Positions 7,696 through 11,329 of a DNA stretch of 11,329 bases are shown here, piece by piece (the stretch's first letter is position 1; each line of letters opens with the position of its first letter). Made by a program: the position numbers and the translations under genes. The notes under the pieces are model-generated. The model saw only the letters and a list, made by a program, of their open reading frames with translations, was not told the origin of the DNA and did not search any database. The DNA comes from Bacteroidota bacterium (GTDB lineage: Bacteria; Bacteroidota; Ignavibacteria; Tepidaquicellales; Tepidaquicellaceae), in the NCBI GenBank assembly GCA_023429265.1, contig JAEYVS010000208.1, positions 1-11,329 of the forward strand, in the 5' to 3' direction.

Positions 7696-9993
7696 CTAAT
7701 CCGGAGAAGGAGGCTTTGTATCACCGTCACCTCCGGGAGCCGAAGCCGTTTCTTCTATGTATATCGGCATATGCCCTACTGTACATTTTTTAGGCAGATA
7801 TTTCTTTAGTACCAGTTCAGTTACCGATGGACAGGAACCGTTGCTCGTTAGACCGGAAACGGTACATATACTTGCTTCCTCTACGTCATCAGGCATCAGG
7901 AAATATGCTATTGGAAAATCAAATTCTTCATTTGAATAGAGATATTTCATAAAACGTCCCCAGATAGGAGCTGACGCCACGCCACCCTGTCCGAATGAGC
8001 CCATCTTAATTCTTGCATCATCAAAGCCTACCCATACACCGCACACGAACTGTGGAGTGTACCCGATAAACCAGGCATCGGTATTATTCTGGGAAGTACC
8101 TGTCTTTCCGGCAGCCGGTCGGTGGAAATAGTTTCTAACAGTGGTTGCTGTTCCTTCATTGATCACATCTTCCATCATGTCACTCATCATATAGGCTACA
8201 CCTTCACTCATTACTTCTTTTGTCTCAGGCAGAAACTCTTCTATCAAATTGCCGTGCCTGTCTTCGATCCGTTTGATGGCAATTGGTTCTACCCAGATGC
8301 CGTCATTTGCGAAAGTAGCGTAGGCATTAGTCATTTCAAGAGGTGTTACTTCTCCTGCTCCCAGTGAAAGGGAAAGGAAATTAGGCAGCTCTGAATTAAT
8401 TCCCATATTATGTGAGAGCTCGATAACCTTGTCGATTGGAGCTACATCCATCGCGGTACGCACTGCTATCACATTGATTGATTTCGTAAGCCCAAGCCTC
8501 ATTGAAACCATCCCGCCTGTACCGCCTCCTTTTGGAGACCAGATACTGCCGCCCATATTGACCCGGATTGGATCATTGGATATCATGTACCCGGGCGAAT
8601 AGCCGTTATTCAAAGCTACAGCATAAACGAAAGGTTTAAATGATGAACCTGGCTGGCGCTTCATTTGCGTAACACGGTTTAATCCGTATTTGTAACGCAT
8701 ATTTGGGTTTGCGCCTACCATTGCTTTGATCTCGCCCGTACGGGGTTCTATCACAACAAATGCTACCTGAACCGATAATGTCTGCTGCTTCACTGAATCA
8801 ATAAACGATTCCCTTTCACGCATACTGTCGGAAACTTTCTTTCGCTGCTCTTCGGTAGTTGAGTTTTTATATTCTTCGCTATATTTGATATTTCTATCTA
8901 TCGCATCATTCAGGATTTTTTGGTTATTTCTCCAGCTCCAATAATTATTGAAGGATTTTTGAAATGCTTTCAGATGTTCCGTTATTGCTCTCTCTCCGTG
9001 TTTTTGAAACCTGGTGTCAAGAGTAGTATAAACTTTTAAGCCATCCCGGTAAAGATCATAGCCGTATGTCTCTGCTTTCTTTTGCAGTAGCAGCCTTACA
9101 TATTCCGAAAATTGAGGCGCGATCGATTCACTGACAGCTTCCTGTTTTTTATAAGTTGTTTTTATAGGGTCGGTCTTCAGCAGCGCGTATTCATCATTAG
9201 AAATGAATCCTTCTTCCATCATTGCATAAAATACAACGTTCCTTCTTATCATGCTGTTGTCGGGATGTTCTATCGGGTCATATCGTGCCGGAGATTTTAA
9301 TAGTCCCACAAGAATCGCGCTTTCGTTCAGCGTAAGATCTTTTGCGCTTTTATCAAAATATGTTCGCGCGGCCGCCTCTATCCCGTGCGCGCCTTTACCG
9401 AAATAAACGGTATTAAAATAATATGCTAAAATCTCTTTCTTTGTGTATGTACGCTCCATCTGGATGGCAGTCATTGCCTCACGGATCTTACGGTTTAATG
9501 TCACTTCCCGTCCTACGTACAGGTTACCTGCCAACTGCTGGGTAATAGTTGATGCCCCTTCCCGGCTTAGGTCCATATTGATTATATTCTTTACAAATGC
9601 CTGGAATATTCGGGGAACATCCACACCCCAGTGGTTATGAAACTTCCTGTCCTCAATTGCTATCAGAGCATCGATAAGATGCGGCGGAAGGCTGTCTATG
9701 GATACTATGGTCCTGTTCTGGAGATAAAATCTGTCGATCAATACTCCGTCATCGGAGTAGATCTTGGTTGCTTCCTGGAGCTCGGGATTTTCGAGTTCCG
9801 ATAGGGAAGGTAATGTCTGTGAAAGATACAGGAGGTATGCTCCCAATACAAAAAACACTATAAAAATGGAAAATAAAATAACCCTTACCGAGTATCTTTC
9901 GGTGGTTACTTTCTTTACCTGCTTTTTTCTATACTGTTTGTCTGATAAATACCTGTCGAGTTCTTCTCTTTTATTTCGCTTTCTCTTTGCCAA
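7696..9993 (-). CDS. pbp1A: Class A penicillin-binding protein (PBP1A family), glycosyltransferase and transpeptidase
   Basis: This bifunctional murein synthase polymerises lipid II into glycan strands and cross-links the peptides. It is anchored in the inner membrane with both domains in the periplasm. In 765 residues it shows a basic cytoplasmic N-terminus (1-35) and a transmembrane helix at about 36-58. The GT51 domain has EDRKFHNHWG with catalytic E114, GASTITQQL (146-154) and RKIREA (168-173). A charged linker (about 341-405) leads to the transpeptidase, with the serine motif S450-S-F-K453 in RQPGSSFKPF, S505-I-N507, and K630-T-G-T. A C-terminal tail holds three cysteines (C710, C721, C737), and the last residues are Gly/Pro-rich. 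All catalytic motifs are intact and the length is typical. The start is TTG at 9993: an in-frame TAA at 10000-10002 excludes anything earlier, and no ATG occurs before the membrane helix. The first 79 nt overlap the end of lpxH. The partner gene set (lpxH, ndk) supports an envelope operon. Confidence 0.95.
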   Translation of the reverse strand: MAKRKRNKREELDRYLSDKQYRKKQVKKVTTERYSVRVILFSIFIVFFVLGAYLLYLSQTLPSLSELENPELQEATKIYSDDGVLIDRFYLQNRTIVSIDSLPPHLIDALIAIEDRKFHNHWGVDVPRIFQAFVKNIINMDLSREGASTITQQLAGNLYVGREVTLNRKIREAMTAIQMERTYTKKEILAYYFNTVYFGKGAHGIEAAARTYFDKSAKDLTLNESAILVGLLKSPARYDPIEHPDNSMIRRNVVFYAMMEEGFISNDEYALLKTDPIKTTYKKQEAVSESIAPQFSEYVRLLLQKKAETYGYDLYRDGLKVYTTLDTRFQKHGERAITEHLKAFQKSFNNYWSWRNNQKILNDAIDRNIKYSEEYKNSTTEEQRKKVSDSMRERESFIDSVKQQTLSVQVAFVVIEPRTGEIKAMVGANPNMRYKYGLNRVTQMKRQPGSSFKPFVYAVALNNGYSPGYMISNDPIRVNMGGSIWSPKGGGTGGMVSMRLGLTKSINVIAVRTAMDVAPIDKVIELSHNMGINSELPNFLSLSLGAGEVTPLEMTNAYATFANDGIWVEPIAIKRIEDRHGNLIEEFLPETKEVMSEGVAYMMSDMMEDVINEGTATTVRNYFHRPAAGKTGTSQNNTDAWFIGYTPQFVCGVWVGFDDARIKMGSFGQGGVASAPIWGRFMKYLYSNEEFDFPIAYFLMPDDVEEASICTVSGLTSNGSCPSVTELVLKKYLPKKCTVGHMPIYIEETASAPGGDGDTKPPSPD

Positions 9994-10760
9994 TCTGCTT
10001 TAATTACTTCGTTAGTGAATTCCTTCTCTTTAAAATTGTAATATCTCCTCAGTTCAAAAACACCATTTCTGAATATACCATAAGAATAATTATACATCCA
10101 GTCACCGAGATTGTAATAAAACCGTCCTTCGTAATCTAACATCTCAGGTTTATGCCTGTGACCCATCAATACGTAATCGTACCCTTCTTTGAGCTTTTCA
10201 ATGGCAAAATCCCGGAGTCCGTCCTTCTGTGAATAATCCTTTTTACTGGTATGATCGCGTGATTTGGAAGAGGTGCCTTTGGCTAAGCCTATCGCCAGGG
10301 TTGGGTGAAGCATCGAATACAGCTTCTGGCATATTTTGCTGCGCAAAATGACCTTGGCTATTTTATAGCCTGTGTCATTATATGCCAATCCATCCCCGTG
10401 ATGAATGTAAAACCTTTTCCCCTCTATGATCCTTTCAAAAGGCTCATCCAGTATGTCAATTCCGAATTCGTCCTTAAAATAATTACCCCGCCAGAAGTCG
10501 TGATTTCCGGCGAGGTAATATACTTTTAAACCGCTGTCTATTGCCTCGGATAACTTGCTGAAAAACCTGTAAAACCCTTTTGGTACTGTGTATTTGTATT
10601 CAAACCAAAAATCAAAAAGGTCGCCGACTATATATAACTCTTTTCCGTCGTTTTTAATTTCATCAAGAAACCTCACTAAAGCTGTTTCTTTTATCCGCTC
10701 TTCTTCTTTACTTCCTATGCCTAAATGTGCGTCTGAAATGAAATAATACGCATCTTTCAT
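9915..10760 (-). CDS. lpxH: UDP-2,3-diacylglucosamine diphosphatase (lipid A biosynthesis)
   Basis: LpxH is a peripheral membrane enzyme that cleaves UDP-2,3-diacylglucosamine to 2,3-diacylglucosamine-1-phosphate (lipid X) and UMP, the fourth step of lipid A synthesis. The 281-residue protein has the complete calcineurin-like dimetal set: D10-A-H12, D47 in GDLFDFW, N86-H87-D88 in GNHD, H121 in HHGDG, and H201-R-H203 in GHRHKP. The order and spacing match E. coli LpxH, which helps separate it from other phosphoesterases. The body up to about residue 240 is the normal enzyme length; a charged 40-residue tail follows and its last 26 codons overlap the PBP start. I chose ATG at 10760 over the TTG at 10763 directly before it, because AAGGA at 10765-10769 is well spaced only for the ATG. 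It lies 26 nt downstream of the DsbD-like gene. A related metallophosphoesterase with another substrate is possible but less likely. Confidence 0.9.
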   Translation of the reverse strand: MKDAYYFISDAHLGIGSKEEERIKETALVRFLDEIKNDGKELYIVGDLFDFWFEYKYTVPKGFYRFFSKLSEAIDSGLKVYYLAGNHDFWRGNYFKDEFGIDILDEPFERIIEGKRFYIHHGDGLAYNDTGYKIAKVILRSKICQKLYSMLHPTLAIGLAKGTSSKSRDHTSKKDYSQKDGLRDFAIEKLKEGYDYVLMGHRHKPEMLDYEGRFYYNLGDWMYNYSYGIFRNGVFELRRYYNFKEKEFTNEVIKADWQRESEIKEKNSTGIYQTNSIEKSR

Positions 10761-10764
10761 CAAT

Positions 10765-10769
10765 TCCTT
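10765..10769 (-). promoter_or_regulatory. Ribosome binding site of lpxH
   Basis: AAGGA on the - strand ends 4 nt before the ATG at 10760. It would be only one base from the overlapping TTG at 10763, so it decides the start in favour of the ATG. Confidence 0.5.
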
Positions 10770-10777
10770 GTTTCTGA

Positions 10778-10799
10778 TTCCGTAATTTATTTTACGGAA
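10778..10799 (-). other. Perfect stem-loop at the end of the DsbD-like gene, ahead of lpxH
   Basis: TTCCGTAA (10778-10785) and TTACGGAA (10792-10799) form a perfect 8-bp stem with a 6-nt loop. The TAA stop of the DsbD-like gene (10787-10789) lies in the loop, and lpxH begins 17 nt after the stem. No T-run follows on the - strand, so it is not a standard terminator. It could act as an mRNA stability or translation-coupling element, or as a partial attenuator between genes. Confidence 0.55.
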
Positions 10800-11221
10800 A
10801 TACTCTTACTAAAGTTAGTAGAACCTATTTTGCAGATTCCATCAGTTTCATTGCAATATCCATATTTTACGGAGCCGCCTATCGTGACTTTTCCTGAAGC
10901 ATTTCCCGGCACTTTGAAATTATACTTTACCGTGTTATTTCCGAGGTATTCACCTGCGCCATTCCCTGAATAATCCTGGATGCCTGACCCTGTAACACCT
11001 GAGTTAATGGTTATCTTTATATTTGGCATTTTCGGAATCTTTACACCTTTTGCGGTTTTAAACTTAACTATTAATACACCGCTTTCTCCGGGATTATAAG
11101 ATTTTTTATTTGTTGAAACCGAAACGGTCGGCTTTGTCTGGCTGTATGCATCATTTGATGAAAGTAAGGCTATCGAAAAAACCAGCGCCAGCAAAGATAA
11201 TAAGATCTTTTTGTTAAACAT
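10787..11221 (-). CDS. Small secreted protein resembling the N-terminal (alpha) domain of DsbD
   Basis: The 144-residue protein has a Sec signal peptide (residues 1-27, hydrophobic core LLSLLALVFSIALL, likely cleaved near AYS-Q), so it is exported. The mature part is an all-beta, immunoglobulin-like sequence: YNPGESGVLIVKFKTAKGVKIP opens it and VTIGGSVKYGYCNETDGIC leads to the end. Only two cysteines are present, C123 and C130, late in the domain after a 'V.YGYC' strand. In DsbD, the N-terminal domain carries such a late Cys pair and passes electrons to periplasmic thiol proteins. No membrane domain or thioredoxin domain is present, so it would be a stand-alone alpha domain. The call rests on this pattern only. 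The start is ATG at 11221 with a GAGGA Shine-Dalgarno 5 nt upstream. It is the first gene of the - strand cluster, 26 nt before lpxH. Confidence 0.68.
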   Translation of the reverse strand: MFNKKILLSLLALVFSIALLSSNDAYSQTKPTVSVSTNKKSYNPGESGVLIVKFKTAKGVKIPKMPNIKITINSGVTGSGIQDYSGNGAGEYLGNNTVKYNFKVPGNASGKVTIGGSVKYGYCNETDGICKIGSTNFSKSISVK

Positions 11222-11226
11222 TTTTA

Positions 11227-11231
11227 TCCTC
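11227..11231 (-). promoter_or_regulatory. Ribosome binding site of the DsbD-like gene
   Basis: GAGGA on the - strand is followed by five bases and the ATG at 11221. Spacing and sequence are close to ideal and confirm this start. It is the clearest Shine-Dalgarno in the window. Confidence 0.55.
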
Positions 11232-11250
11232 GTTTTTACTTAGATTTAGA

Positions 11251-11281
11251 TAAATATAATTAAAATAGAAAATTTAGCAAA
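11251..11281 (-). promoter_or_regulatory. Candidate Bacteroidota-type promoter of the four-gene - strand cluster
   Basis: On the - strand, TTTG (complement of 11278-11281) is followed after exactly 19 nt by TATATTTA (complement of 11251-11258), one base from the -7 consensus TAnnTTTG. A start about 7 nt further on would leave a leader of roughly 20-25 nt containing the GAGGA ribosome site. The region is very AT-rich, so a chance match cannot be excluded. Confidence 0.42.
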
Positions 11282-11329
11282 GACAAAATACTTTTATAAT
11301 TTTATAGTGTTTTTATAGTAATTTGTTCC

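Noticed and set aside
8776..8970. Charged insertion between the PBP glycosyltransferase and transpeptidase domains as a novelty
   Set aside because: I recall a linker of this kind in other Bacteroidota PBP1A proteins; all catalytic motifs on either side are intact.
10761..10763. TTG at 10763 as the start of lpxH
   Set aside because: The ATG directly after it is better spaced from the AAGGA ribosome site and gives the usual LpxH N-terminus.
1..11329. CRISPR array, transposon ends, tRNA or rRNA genes, phage or defence genes
   Set aside because: No regularly spaced repeats, transposase-like frames, cloverleaf sequences or known defence motifs were seen on either strand.

Overview
The window reads as a chromosomal segment of a Gram-negative bacterium of the Bacteroidota/Chlorobiota lineage, with the Ignavibacteria side the best guess. 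The evidence is indirect. Two secreted proteins have leaders ending in 'AQ'. Promoter-like boxes match the Bacteroidota TAnnTTTG -7 consensus. There is a giant outer-membrane barrel of a type I associate with that phylum, and a lipid A gene (lpxH) that shows a lipopolysaccharide outer membrane. I see no tRNA, rRNA, CRISPR array, insertion sequence, phage gene or other sign of mobility. This looks like core envelope-biogenesis territory, not an accessory island.

Left part, + strand (6-7153). Three envelope genes follow one another. The first encodes a secreted von Willebrand A (VWA) protein with an intact MIDAS, one membrane anchor and a cytoplasmic tail. The second encodes a 1181-residue putative outer-membrane beta-barrel with SprA-like sequence segments, an EF-hand-like calcium loop and a C-terminal Phe. 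The third encodes a 521-residue protein with a long charged cytoplasmic N-terminus, one transmembrane helix, a Pro/Glu-rich TonB-like stretch and a C-terminal PsbP-like periplasmic domain. Candidate Bacteroidota-type promoters precede the second and third genes. A bidirectional terminator (7177-7210) separates this block from the right part.

Right part, - strand (11221-7230). Four genes are tightly packed and probably form one operon, transcribed right to left: a small secreted DsbD-alpha-like protein, lpxH (lipid A synthesis), a class A penicillin-binding protein (peptidoglycan synthesis) and ndk (nucleoside diphosphate kinase). lpxH and the PBP gene overlap by 79 nt in different frames. A perfect 8-bp stem-loop holds the stop codon of the DsbD-like gene and sits just ahead of lpxH. 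A good promoter candidate and Shine-Dalgarno precede the first gene.

The two blocks converge. Together they supply or act on the envelope: lipid A, murein, outer-membrane barrel, and periplasmic anchored or redox proteins. The least explained genes are the barrel (1742-5287) and the TonB-topology protein (5588-7153). I do not see a clearly new defence or mobile system.
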